A stretch of 9,011 bases of DNA from an uncultured bacterium (lineage in GTDB: Bacteria > Actinomycetota > Actinomycetes > S36-B12), in NCBI GenBank assembly GCA_903908025.1, contig CAIVQM010000192.1:1-9011 (forward strand). The letters run 5' to 3'. Shown here piece by piece: positions 1 to 6,836 of this stretch. A model generated the notes under the pieces. It saw only the letters and a list, made by a program, of their open reading frames with translations. It was not told the DNA's origin and searched no databases. A program made the position numbers and the translations under genes. Numbering within the stretch: position 1 is the stretch's first letter; each line of letters opens with the position of its first letter.

Positions 1-295
1 GGGCGGTTCCGGCCGTCGGTACGCCGGCATTGGTGACGTCATCGTGGCGACGGTGAAGGACGCCATCCCCGGCGGCAACGTCAAGAAGGGCGAGGTCGTC
101 AAGGCGGTCATCGTGCGCACCAAGAAGGAGCGCAGGCGCCCCGACGGTTCGTACATCCGCTTCGACGAGAACGCCGCCGTGATCCTCAAGGGCGATGGCG
201 AGCCCCGTGGCACGCGCATCTTCGGCCCGGTCGGCCGCGAGCTGCGCGAGAAGAAGTTCATGAAGATCATCTCGCTGGCTCCGGAGGTGCTGTAG
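1..295 (+). CDS. rplN: 50S ribosomal protein L14 (5'-truncated)
   Basis: Large-subunit protein L14, a beta-barrel protein that binds 23S rRNA near the subunit interface. The reading frame is open from position 2, before any start codon, and gives 97 residues. From memory, actinobacterial L14 is about 122 aa, so roughly 25 N-terminal residues lie outside the window. Visible family landmarks are the GGSGRRYAGIGDVIVATVKD block at the start, the AVIVRT stretch followed by RRRPDGSYIRFDENAAV, and the C-terminal GTRIFGPVGRELR and FMKIISLAPEVL. The GTG at 44 is an internal Val codon, not the start. The stop is 2 nt before rplX, and the rplX SD lies inside the last rplN codons, consistent with one polycistronic mRNA. 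Identification is secure. Confidence 0.98.
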   Translation, partial: GGSGRRYAGIGDVIVATVKDAIPGGNVKKGEVVKAVIVRTKKERRRPDGSYIRFDENAAVILKGDGEPRGTRIFGPVGRELREKKFMKIISLAPEVL

Positions 296-297
296 CC

Positions 298-657
298 ATG
301 TCGCTCAACATTCGCAAGGGTGACCTTGTACAGGTCATCTCGGGCAAGGACCGGGGCGTCAAGGGCAAGGTCATCGAGGTCTACCCCGAGGCTGACCGTG
401 TCATCGTCGAGGGTGTGAACCGGATCAAGAAGCACACCAAGGTCGGGCAGAACGCCCGCGGTGCGAAGACCGGCGGCATCATCACGACCGAGGCACCGAT
501 CCACGTGTCCAATGTGCAGATCATCGATCCCGAGGACGGCCGACCGACCCGCGTCGGCTTCCGCAAGGAGACCGTCGAGAAGCGTCGCACCGACGGTTCC
601 ACCTACGAGGCCGAGCGCAGTGTCCGCATCTCCCGCCGCACCGGCAAAGACATCTGA
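298..657 (+). CDS. rplX: 50S ribosomal protein L24
   Basis: Large-subunit assembly-initiator protein L24 (119 aa), which binds the 5' domain of 23S rRNA early in 50S assembly. A KOW motif occupies about residues 6-35 (KGDLVQVISGKDRGVKGKV), followed by the family's EGVNRIKKHTKV and GGIITTEAPIHVSNV blocks and an RRTGKDI C-terminus. The ATG at 298 has GGAGG at 283-287, within the end of rplN. At 119 aa it is longer than the roughly 105-aa mycobacterial protein. The extra residues fall near the C-terminus around ETVEKRRTDGSTYEAERS, in a loop region. No frameshift is apparent. Identification is secure. Confidence 0.97.
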   Translation: MSLNIRKGDLVQVISGKDRGVKGKVIEVYPEADRVIVEGVNRIKKHTKVGQNARGAKTGGIITTEAPIHVSNVQIIDPEDGRPTRVGFRKETVEKRRTDGSTYEAERSVRISRRTGKDI

Positions 658-667
658 GGAAGAGCTG

Positions 668-1240
668 ATGGCTACCGAAACCACCACCGAGACATCGGTG
701 CCGCGCCTCAAGGTGCGGTACCGCGAGGAGATCGTCCCCGCACTTCGCGAGGAGTTCGCCTTCCCCAACATCATGCAGGTGCCGACGGTCACGAAGATCG
801 TGGTCAACATGGGCGTCGGCGACGCTGCCCGTGACTCCAAGCTGATCGAGGGCGCCATCCGCGACCTGGCCGACATCACCGGGCAGAAGCCGCAGGTGAC
901 CAAGGCTCGCAAGTCGATCGCGCAGTTCAAGCTTCGTGAGGGCCAGCCCATCGGCGCCCACGTGACGCTGCGCAACGACCGGATGTGGGAGTTCCTCGAC
1001 CGACTGCTGTCGGTCGCGCTGCCCCGCATCCGCGACTTCCGCGGTCTGTCGCCGAAGCAGTTCGATGGCCGCGGCAACTACACGTTCGGCCTCAACGAGC
1101 AGTCGATGTTCCACGAGATCGATCAGGACAAGATCGATCGCGTTCGCGGCATGGATATCACCGTCGTGACCGATGCCAAGAACGATGACGAAGGCCGCGC
1201 CCTGCTTCGCCTTCTCGGATTCCCCTTCAAGGAGGCCTGA
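668..1240 (+). CDS. rplE: 50S ribosomal protein L5
   Basis: L5 (190 aa) binds 5S rRNA and contacts the P-site tRNA and S13 in the central protuberance. The sequence has an N-terminal LKVRYREEIVPALREEF helix, the PTVTKIVVNMGVG strand, the QKPQVTKARKSIAQFKLREG region and the C-terminal NYTFGLNEQSMFHEID and MDITVVTDAKNDDEGRALL blocks typical of L5. The frame is open upstream to 461, but only the ATG at 668 has an SD (GAGGAAGAG, 656-664, overlapping the rplX stop). The acidic/Thr-rich first 10 residues (MATETTTETS) resemble the short extension seen in actinobacterial L5. It starts 10 nt after rplX. Identification is secure. Confidence 0.97.
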   Translation: MATETTTETSVPRLKVRYREEIVPALREEFAFPNIMQVPTVTKIVVNMGVGDAARDSKLIEGAIRDLADITGQKPQVTKARKSIAQFKLREGQPIGAHVTLRNDRMWEFLDRLLSVALPRIRDFRGLSPKQFDGRGNYTFGLNEQSMFHEIDQDKIDRVRGMDITVVTDAKNDDEGRALLRLLGFPFKEA

Positions 1241-1245
1241 GCCAC

Positions 1246-1431
1246 ATGGCGAAGAAAGCTCTGATTCAGAAGCAGCAGAAGACCCCCAAGTTCAAGGTCC
1301 GGGCCTACACCCGGTGCAACAAGTGCGGCCGTCCGCACTCGGTGTACCGCAAGTTCGGCCTCTGCCGAATCTGCGTACGTGAAATGGCGCATGCCGGCGA
1401 ACTGCCGGGTGTGACGAAGAGCAGCTGGTAA
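1246..1431 (+). CDS. rpsN: 30S ribosomal protein S14, zinc-binding type Z
   Basis: S14 of the short zinc-ribbon (C+) type, 61 aa. It sits in the 30S head and is needed for late head assembly. Four cysteines, C24 and C27 (CNKC) with C40 and C43 (CRIC), form the expected Zn site; in between is the family sequence GRPHSVYRKFGL. The C-terminus EMAHAGELPGVTKSSW is typical. It has the best SD in the window, AAGGAGG at 1229-1235, placed 10 nt before the ATG and lying inside the last rplE codons. The genomic location between rplE and rpsH is the usual one for the zinc form; a zinc-independent paralogue, if present, would be elsewhere. Identification is secure. Confidence 0.98.
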   Translation: MAKKALIQKQQKTPKFKVRAYTRCNKCGRPHSVYRKFGLCRICVREMAHAGELPGVTKSSW

Positions 1432-1492
1432 ACCACGACGCCGTAGGTCCGCACCATCGGAAACCGCAGCGAGGAAGGCCGTAGGCCACGAA

Positions 1493-1891
1493 ATGACAAT
1501 GACTGACCCGATCGCAGACATGCTTGCGCGACTGCGCAATGCGAACTCTGCGTATCACGACTCCGTGTCGATGCCCCATTCGAAGATCAAGTCGAACATC
1601 GCCGAGATCCTCCAGGCTCAGGGCTACATCGGCGGCTGGCACGTCGAGGAAGCCACGGTCGGCAAGACGCTGACCCTGGACCTCAAGTACGGCCCGTCGC
1701 GCGAGCGTTCGATCGCCGGCCTTCGCCGCGTGTCGAAGCCGGGCCTGCGCGTGTACGCGAAGAGCACTGGGCTACCGCGCGTGCTCGGCGGACTTGGCAT
1801 CGCCATCCTGTCCACGTCGTCCGGTCTCCTGACCGACCGACAGGCCGCACAGAAGGGCGTAGGCGGGGAAGTCCTCGCTTACGTCTGGTAA
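1493..1891 (+). CDS. rpsH: 30S ribosomal protein S8
   Basis: S8 (132 aa), a primary 16S rRNA binder (helix 21) that organises the 30S central domain. It opens with MTMTDPIADMLARLRNANSA, the standard actinobacterial N-terminus, which supports the ATG at 1493 rather than the second ATG at 1499. The C-terminal RNA-binding half carries SKPGLRVYAKS and the signature GLGIAILSTSSGLLTDRQA, ending GGEVLAYVW. The SD-like AGGAAGG (1472-1478) is 14 nt from the first ATG, rather far. Unlike its neighbours it has a 61-nt upstream spacer. In E. coli S8 represses the spc operon by binding its mRNA; no obvious copy of that site was recognised here. Identification is secure. Confidence 0.97.
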   Translation: MTMTDPIADMLARLRNANSAYHDSVSMPHSKIKSNIAEILQAQGYIGGWHVEEATVGKTLTLDLKYGPSRERSIAGLRRVSKPGLRVYAKSTGLPRVLGGLGIAILSTSSGLLTDRQAAQKGVGGEVLAYVW

Positions 1892-1905
1892 GGGAGGGTT
1901 TCGAC

Positions 1906-2442
1906 ATGTCACGAATCGGACGTCAGCCGATCCCCGTTCCCGCGGGCGTTACGGCCAAGGTAGATGGCAGCGACATCACGGTCACCGGCCCCAAGGGGAC
2001 GCTGTCGCTCAAGGTGGCCGAGCCCATCGTTGTCTCGGAGGAGGACGGCAATCTCGTCGTCACCCGCCCCGATGACGAGCGCGCCTCACGTGCCCTCCAC
2101 GGCCTGACCCGCACGCTCGTCTCCAACATGGTCACGGGCGTCACTCAGGGCTACGAGAAGGGCCTGGAGATCGTCGGCACGGGTTACCGCGTCGCAGCGA
2201 AGGGCACCGACCTCGAGTTCCAGTTGGGCTTCAGCCACCCCGTGGTGGTCAAGGCTCCTGATGGCATCACGTTCGCGGTTGAGACTCCCGTGAAGTTCAA
2301 GGTGCAGGGCATCGACAAGCAGCAGGTTGGCGAAGTGGCTGCCAACATCCGCAAGATCCGCAAGCCGGAGCCATACAAGGGCAAGGGCGTGCGGTACGAG
2401 GGTGAAGTGGTCCGCCGCAAGGCCGGAAAGGCTGGTAAGTGA
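1906..2442 (+). CDS. rplF: 50S ribosomal protein L6
   Basis: L6 (178 aa), two tandem related alpha/beta domains, binds 23S rRNA helix 97 near the sarcin-ricin loop and the factor-binding site. N-terminal SRIGRQPIPVPAGV and TVTGPKGTLSL, mid-protein GYEKGLEIVGTGYR, and the C-terminal L6 signature PEPYKGKGVRYEGE (about residues 153-166) are all present. The start is ATG 1906 with a strong purine-rich SD (GGGAGGG, 1892-1898). The TGA stop (2440-2442) shares its A with the rplR ATG, so L18 translation is probably coupled to L6. Length is normal for the family. Confidence 0.98.
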   Translation: MSRIGRQPIPVPAGVTAKVDGSDITVTGPKGTLSLKVAEPIVVSEEDGNLVVTRPDDERASRALHGLTRTLVSNMVTGVTQGYEKGLEIVGTGYRVAAKGTDLEFQLGFSHPVVVKAPDGITFAVETPVKFKVQGIDKQQVGEVAANIRKIRKPEPYKGKGVRYEGEVVRRKAGKAGK

Positions 2443-2825
2443 TGAGTTCCTTCGCCCCGAAGCTGGGCACGCGCACCCGCACGTCTGTGGGTCGTGCGCG
2501 CCGTCACCTGCGTGTTCGCAAGAAGGTCACCGGTACGCCCGGTCGTCCCCGCCTGGTTGTCACGCGGTCTGCTCGCCACATGATGGCGCAGATCGTCGAC
2601 GACACCCAGGGCGTGACCCTCGCGTCGGCCTCCACCATGGAAGCCGACCTGCGGGTCGCCTCGGAGGACAAGTCGGCGAAGGCCCGCAAGGTGGGTCAAC
2701 TCGTCGCCGAGCGCGCCAAGAAAGCCGGCGTGGAGTCCGTGGTCTTCGACCGCGGCGGCAACAAGTATCACGGTCGTGTGGCTGCCCTCGCTGATGGCGC
2801 CCGCGAGGGTGGCTTGACCTTCTAA
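2442..2825 (+). CDS. rplR: 50S ribosomal protein L18
   Basis: L18 (127 aa) binds 5S rRNA together with L5 and docks it onto the 50S subunit. A basic N-terminal tail (RTRTSVGRARRHLRVRKKV) precedes the conserved GTPGRPRLVVTRSARHMMAQIVDD core and the C-terminal VVFDRGGNKYHGRVAALADG and REGGLTF. The reading frame has a GTG one codon earlier (2439), but the ATG at 2442 is preferred: it forms a TGATG overlap with rplF and gives a normal N-terminus. The SD is GGAAAGG (2425-2431) inside rplF. Identification is secure; the start choice differs by one residue at most. Confidence 0.97.
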   Translation: MSSFAPKLGTRTRTSVGRARRHLRVRKKVTGTPGRPRLVVTRSARHMMAQIVDDTQGVTLASASTMEADLRVASEDKSAKARKVGQLVAERAKKAGVESVVFDRGGNKYHGRVAALADGAREGGLTF

Positions 2826-2858
2826 CGACGTACGAACTTCAAACGGAAGAGGTAGACC

Positions 2859-3452
2859 ATGTCAGAAACGTCGCGCCGCGGTGGTGGCGCTGGCGATCGC
2901 CGGGAGCGCAAGGAGCGCACTCCCCGCGAGGAGAAGTCCGCGTACCTCGAGCGAGTTGTGGCCATCAACCGCGTCTCCAAGGTTGTCAAGGGCGGCCGTC
3001 GCTTCAGCTTCACGGCACTTGTCATCGTCGGCGACGGCGACGGCATGGTGGGTGTGGGCTACGGGAAGGCCAAGGAGGTGCCCGCGGCGATCGCCAAGGG
3101 CGTCGAGGAGGCCAAGAAGCACTTCTTCAAGGTTCCTCGCATCCAGGGCACCATCCCGCATCCCATCACGGGTGAGGCCGCAGCCGGTGTTGTCATGCTG
3201 CGCCCGGCCGCTCCCGGTACCGGCGTCATCGCCGGTGGGCCGGTGCGCGCCGTGTTGGAGTGCGCTGGCATCCGCGATGTCCTCAGCAAGTCGATGGGCT
3301 CCGACAACGCGATCAATATCGTCCACGCGACGGTTGCCGCGCTGAAGATGCTCGAGTCCCCTGAGCAGGTCGCTGCACGTCGCGGTCTGCCCCTGGAAGA
3401 TGTCGCACCCGCCGCACTCCTGCGTGCGCGTGCGGCGGGAATGAGTGCGTGA
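2859..3452 (+). CDS. rpsE: 30S ribosomal protein S5
   Basis: S5 (197 aa) sits at the mRNA entry side of the 30S body and affects decoding fidelity and mRNA unwinding. A charged, Gly/Arg-rich N-terminal extension (about residues 1-28) precedes the double-stranded-RNA-binding-like domain with LERVVAINRVSKVVKGGRRF and GVGYGKAKEVPAAIAKGVEEA. The C-terminal domain has GGPVRAVLECAGIRDVLSKS and SDNAINIVHATVAAL. A 33-nt spacer separates it from rplR; the SD is GGAAGAGG (2845-2852). The TGA stop overlaps the rpmD ATG by one base. The VVKGGRRFSF loop, where spectinomycin-resistance changes arise in other bacteria, looks normal. Confidence 0.98.
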   Translation: MSETSRRGGGAGDRRERKERTPREEKSAYLERVVAINRVSKVVKGGRRFSFTALVIVGDGDGMVGVGYGKAKEVPAAIAKGVEEAKKHFFKVPRIQGTIPHPITGEAAAGVVMLRPAAPGTGVIAGGPVRAVLECAGIRDVLSKSMGSDNAINIVHATVAALKMLESPEQVAARRGLPLEDVAPAALLRARAAGMSA

Positions 3453-3634
3453 TGGCTCAGCTCAAGGTCACTCAGACCAAGTCCAAGATCGGCGGAACGG
3501 CCAGCCAGCGTGCAACGCTGCGCTCACTGGGCCTGCACCGCATTGGTGAGACCGTGGTCAAGGAGGACCGCCCGGAGATCCGTGGCATGGTCAACACCGT
3601 GATCCATCTGGTCAAGTTCGAGGAGATTAAGTAG
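3452..3634 (+). CDS. rpmD: 50S ribosomal protein L30
   Basis: L30 (60 aa), a small two-helix, three-strand protein of the 50S surface. The sequence AQLKVTQTKSKIGG, then ATLRSLGLHRIGETVVKED and MVNTVIHLVKFEEI, covers the whole family fold. A GTG one codon upstream (3449) is in frame, but the ATG at 3452 forms a TGATG overlap with rpsE and gives the usual MAQLKVTQ N-terminus. The upstream SD is poor (GGCGGGA, 3434-3440), so initiation probably depends on ribosomes terminating on rpsE. Identification is secure. Confidence 0.97.
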   Translation: MAQLKVTQTKSKIGGTASQRATLRSLGLHRIGETVVKEDRPEIRGMVNTVIHLVKFEEIK

Positions 3635-3636
3635 TC

Positions 3637-4077
3637 ATGGCTCTCAAGGTCCATCACCTGCGTCCGGCACCCGGCGCAAAGACGGCCAAGACCCGTAAGG
3701 GTCGTGGCGAGGCGTCCAAGGGCAAGACCGCCGGTCGCGGCACCAAGGGCACCAAGGCGCGCTACCAGGTTCCGGCGCGCTTCGAGGGCGGCCAGATGCC
3801 CCTGCACATGCGCCTGCCGAAGCTCAAGGGCTTCAAGAACCCGAACAAGACCGAGTACCAGGTCGTGAACGTGGCGATGCTGGCTAAGCTCTTCCCCGAG
3901 GGCGGCAGCGTCTCGGTGGCTGATCTGGTCGCGAAGGGCGCGGTTCGCAAGAACGAGCTGGTCAAGGTGCTCGGACAGGGCGACATCAATGTCGCGATCT
4001 CCCTGAGTGCGGATGCGTTCTCGGATTCCGCTCGTGACAAGATCGTCGCAGCAGGCGGGTCGGCCACGGTCCTGTAG
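3637..4077 (+). CDS. rplO: 50S ribosomal protein L15
   Basis: L15 (146 aa), a late-assembly 50S protein with a long basic N-terminal tail that penetrates 23S rRNA and a globular C-terminal domain. Visible are the N-terminal KVHHLRPAPGAKTAKTRKGRG, the Gly/Lys-rich SKGKTAGRGTKGTKAR tail, GGQMPLHMRLPKLKGFKN, and the C-terminal KVLGQGDINVAISLSADAFS. The start is 2 nt after rpmD; the SD AGGAG (3621-3625) is inside the rpmD end. It is the last ribosomal protein before secY, the conserved position in the spc operon. Length is normal. Confidence 0.98.
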   Translation: MALKVHHLRPAPGAKTAKTRKGRGEASKGKTAGRGTKGTKARYQVPARFEGGQMPLHMRLPKLKGFKNPNKTEYQVVNVAMLAKLFPEGGSVSVADLVAKGAVRKNELVKVLGQGDINVAISLSADAFSDSARDKIVAAGGSATVL

Positions 4078-4129
4078 TTCACGTCAGGCCGGTTCGGATC
4101 GCTTGTCAAACCGAGTAGCAGGAGGCTAA

Positions 4130-5428
4130 GTGCACATCAGTGCGTTCGGGGCTGCCCTGCGTACACCGGACCTTCGCAAGAAGATCCTGTTCACGATCGG
4201 ACTTCTGGGGCTCTATCGGCTGGGCTCGGTGCTGCCGACCCCCGGTGTCGACTATTCCGCCATCCAGCGGTGTATCGATGTCGTGCAGGACAACTCGGTG
4301 TACGCGCTCATCAACCTGTTCAGCGGTGGCGCGCTGCTCCAGCTGTCCGTATTCGCGCTTGGCATCATGCCGTACATCACCGCAAGCATCATCCTGCAGC
4401 TGCTGACGGTGGTGATCCCTCGGCTGGAGACGCTCAAGGCCGATGGTCAGGCTGGCCAGGCGAAGATCACGCAGTACACGCGTTTCGTCACCATCGGCCT
4501 CGCCATCCTGCAGTCGACGGCGATCCTGTCGCTTGCTCGCACTCCGGGAGCCCTGTTCAACGGGTGCAACGAGTCGATCATCCCCAACCAGTCGATCTGG
4601 GTCATCCTCGTGATGATCACGGTGATGACGGCTGGAACGGCAGTGATCATGTGGTTCGGCGAGCTGATCACTGAGCGCGGCGTGGGCAACGGCATGTCCG
4701 TGCTGATCTTCACATCGATCATCGCCACGATCCCCGCGCAGTTCGCCTCGATCTGGGGCAGCCAGGGCCCGTTCACGTTCTTTGCCACGCTTGCTGTCGG
4801 GGTCGCCATCATCGGCTTCGTTGTATTCGTTGAGCAGGCCCAGCGTCGCATCCCAGTGCAGTACGCCAAGCGCATGGTGGGGCGTCGTATGTACGGCGGT
4901 ACGTCGACGTACATTCCGCTCAAGGTCAACATGGCGGGTGTCATCCCGGTGATCTTCGCGTCGTCGCTGCTGTTCCTGCCGACCCTGTTGGTGCAGCTGA
5001 CCGGAAGCCAGGCCGAGTGGGCCGTATGGATCCAGCAGAACCTGGGTCGAGGTACTGGCCCCTGGTACATGGCTCTGTACTTCGCCCTGATCGTCTTCTT
5101 CTGCTACTTCTACGTCTCGATCACGTTCAACCCGGTCGAGGTTGCCGACAACATGAAGAAGTACGGCGGCTTCATCCCGGGTATCCGTGCGGGTCGGCCG
5201 ACGGCCGAGTACCTCGACTACGTCCTTACCCGCCTGACGGCACCGGGAGCGCTGTACCTCGGTGCCATCGCGATCATGCCGCTCTTCGCCTTCAGTTTCC
5301 TCGGCGTTGCCAACCGATTCGTCTTTGGCGGCACCAGCCTGCTGATCATCGTGGGCGTCGGCCTCGACACGGTCAAGCAGATCGAGGCTCAGTTGCAGCA
5401 GCGCAACTATGAAGGGTTCCTCCGGTAA
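4130..5428 (+). CDS. secY: Preprotein translocase channel subunit SecY
   Basis: SecY (432 aa) is the membrane pore of the SecYEG translocon, handling secreted and membrane proteins at the cytoplasmic membrane. About ten hydrophobic segments are visible; the first is near residues 19-36 after the LRKKILFT amphipathic start. The plug/TM2 region follows (INLFSGGALLQLSVFALGIM, then MPYITASIILQLL). The large cytoplasmic loop has QRRIPVQYAKRMVGRRMYGG. The SecA/ribosome-contacting C5 loop carries GGFIPGIRAGRPTAEYL, with R353 matching E. coli R357 by motif. The tail VGVGLDTVKQIEAQLQQRNY is canonical. The start is GTG at 4130, supported by AGGAGG (4120-4125), only 4 nt away, and by alignment of HISAFGAALRTPDLRKK with mycobacterial SecY recalled from memory. 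The stop overlaps adk (TAATG). Confidence 0.98.
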   Translation: MHISAFGAALRTPDLRKKILFTIGLLGLYRLGSVLPTPGVDYSAIQRCIDVVQDNSVYALINLFSGGALLQLSVFALGIMPYITASIILQLLTVVIPRLETLKADGQAGQAKITQYTRFVTIGLAILQSTAILSLARTPGALFNGCNESIIPNQSIWVILVMITVMTAGTAVIMWFGELITERGVGNGMSVLIFTSIIATIPAQFASIWGSQGPFTFFATLAVGVAIIGFVVFVEQAQRRIPVQYAKRMVGRRMYGGTSTYIPLKVNMAGVIPVIFASSLLFLPTLLVQLTGSQAEWAVWIQQNLGRGTGPWYMALYFALIVFFCYFYVSITFNPVEVADNMKKYGGFIPGIRAGRPTAEYLDYVLTRLTAPGALYLGAIAIMPLFAFSFLGVANRFVFGGTSLLIIVGVGLDTVKQIEAQLQQRNYEGFLR

Positions 5429-5997
5429 TGCGCGTGGTGCTGATGGGCCCACCCGGTGCCGGCAAGGGCACCCAGGCATTCTTGATCGCAGGCATGCTCG
5501 GTGTGCCGCACATCTCGACGGGTGACATCTTCCGGGCCAATGTGACTCAGGGCAGCCCGCTCGGCATCGAGGCCAAGCGCTACATGGATGCCGGCGAATA
5601 TGTCCCCGACGGCGTCACGAACGCGATGGTGCGCGATCGCCTGTCCCGCGATGACTGCCATGCAGGATTCCTCCTCGATGGGTACCCCCGCACCGTCGAG
5701 CAGGTGGGGGAGCTGAGCGCAATGCTGAGCTCGTCCGCTGAGCGGCTGGACCATGTGCTCGAACTGACCGTCGACCTCGATGAGGTGGTTTCCCGCCTCG
5801 TCATGCGGGCCGCCGAGCAGGGTCGCAGTGATGACACCGAGGACGTCATCAGGCGACGGCTGGAGGTCTACTTCGAGCAGACAGCGCCGCTGACGGCGTT
5901 GTACGAGGCGCAGGGCCTGCTGGTGCGCGTCGATGGCCTGGGCACGATCGCGGACGTCACCGCCCGCATCGTGGCGGCCCTGGGCATCGAGCAGTAG
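5428..5997 (+). CDS. adk: Adenylate kinase (short-LID type)
   Basis: Adenylate kinase (189 aa) interconverts ATP + AMP and 2 ADP in the cytoplasm. The P-loop GPPGAGKGT is at residues 7-15. The NMP-binding segment STGDIFR is at 30-36, and the PROSITE-type signature FLLDGYPRTVEQ is at 81-92 (D84, R88, Q92). After VSRLVMRAAEQGRSDD the LID is only a short loop before TEDVIRRRLEVY. There is no Cys4 zinc LID, so this is the short variant as in the roughly 181-aa mycobacterial enzyme. The ATG shares its A with the secY TAA; GAAGGG (5411-5416) may serve as SD. secY-adk-map is a conserved actinobacterial trio. Confidence 0.98.
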   Translation: MRVVLMGPPGAGKGTQAFLIAGMLGVPHISTGDIFRANVTQGSPLGIEAKRYMDAGEYVPDGVTNAMVRDRLSRDDCHAGFLLDGYPRTVEQVGELSAMLSSSAERLDHVLELTVDLDEVVSRLVMRAAEQGRSDDTEDVIRRRLEVYFEQTAPLTALYEAQGLLVRVDGLGTIADVTARIVAALGIEQ

Positions 5998-6000
5998 GTC

Positions 6001-6798
6001 GTGTTCCGCCGCAAGAGCGGGATTGAGATCAAGTCCGCTGACCAGCTCGCCGTCATGCGCCAGGCCGGCCTCGTCGTTGCCCGCACCCTCGACGCCATCT
6101 CAACAGCTGCTATTCCCGGTGTCACCACAGGTCAACTCGACGAGATCGCTCGCGACATCCTCTCCGACCATGGCGCTACCTCGTCCTTCCTCGGCTACAA
6201 GGCACATGGCGCGGTGCCCTACCCCGGCGTGATCTGTGCCTCCATCAACAACGAGGTCGTGCACGGCATCCCGGGCGATCGGGTCCTGCAGGACGGCGAC
6301 CTGCTGTCGGTGGACTTTGGGGCCATCGTCGACGGCTGGAATGGCGATGCGGCCGTCAGCATTCTCGTTGGCAATGTGACTCCCGAGGTGGCGGAGCTGT
6401 CCCGCGTGACCGAGGCATCGCTGTGGGCAGGATTGGCCGCGGCGAAGGTCGACGGACGACTGACGGACATCAGCCACGCAGTCGAGACCGTCGTCAACGA
6501 GGCCGGGCCCTTCGGGATCGTCGAGGAGTACGGGGGCCACGGCATCGGCTCGCGCATGCACATGGAGCCGCACATCCTCAACTACGGCAGCCCGGGCCGT
6601 GGACCGGTCCTGCGCAGCGGGATGGCACTGGCCATCGAGCCCATGGTCACTCTCGGCAGTCCTGAGGTCGGTGTGCTGTCGGACGCCTGGACGGTCGTGA
6701 CGATGGATGGTGGGTGCGCAGCCCACTGGGAGCACACGGTTGCCGTCACGGATGACGGTCCCTGGGTGCTGACGGCACTGGACGACGTCCGTCTCTGA
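6001..6798 (+). CDS. map: Type I methionine aminopeptidase
   Basis: Cytosolic dimetal M24-family aminopeptidase (265 aa) that removes initiator Met from nascent proteins. All expected residues are present: H88 (NNEVVHGIPG, substrate-contacting), metal ligands D105 (SVDFGA), D116 (NGDAA), H180 (GGHGIG), E213 (AIEPM) and E244 (HWEHTVAV). No N-terminal zinc-finger or SH3-binding extension is seen, as in E. coli MetAP. The assigned start is GTG 6001, 3 nt after the adk stop. No good SD exists there (only GAGCAGTAGG, 5989-5998), so initiation is probably coupled to adk; starting MFRRKSGIEIKS gives a normal-length protein. A start a few codons away cannot be excluded. It is the last gene before a terminator/promoter junction. 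Confidence 0.96.
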   Translation: MFRRKSGIEIKSADQLAVMRQAGLVVARTLDAISTAAIPGVTTGQLDEIARDILSDHGATSSFLGYKAHGAVPYPGVICASINNEVVHGIPGDRVLQDGDLLSVDFGAIVDGWNGDAAVSILVGNVTPEVAELSRVTEASLWAGLAAAKVDGRLTDISHAVETVVNEAGPFGIVEEYGGHGIGSRMHMEPHILNYGSPGRGPVLRSGMALAIEPMVTLGSPEVGVLSDAWTVVTMDGGCAAHWEHTVAVTDDGPWVLTALDDVRL

Positions 6799-6805
6799 CG
6801 CGCGA

Positions 6806-6836
6806 CCGGAATCCGGAGGAATACCCCGGATTTTGT
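6806..6836 (+). terminator. Probable intrinsic terminator after map
   Basis: A perfect 7-bp inverted repeat, AATCCGG (6810-6816) and CCGGATT (6826-6832), lies 11 nt after the map stop. Two further inner G-C pairs are possible around a bulged A, leaving an AATA loop, and G-U wobbles could extend the base. The run TTTT (6831-6834) is short and partly inside the stem, so this is a modest intrinsic terminator. It probably ends or attenuates the secY-adk-map transcript. Confidence 0.5.

Noticed and set aside
2826..2858. 33-nt rplR-rpsE spacer as a possible regulatory site
   Set aside because: Apart from the SD GGAAGAGG it shows no inverted repeat, promoter hexamers or T-run.
4103..4132. Possible promoter TTGTCA (4103-4108) with TAAGTG (4127-4132) before secY
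   Set aside because: The -10 candidate overlaps the secY GTG and lacks the final T of TANNNT, so it would start transcription inside the gene. The canonical AGGAGG SD upstream argues for translation from a longer mRNA.
4106..5479. 457-aa open frame on the minus strand opposite secY
   Set aside because: The translation is rich in R, H, D and Q with no recognisable fold, and it mirrors the secY codons exactly. Antisense frames stay open in high-GC genes. SecY on the plus strand is unambiguous.
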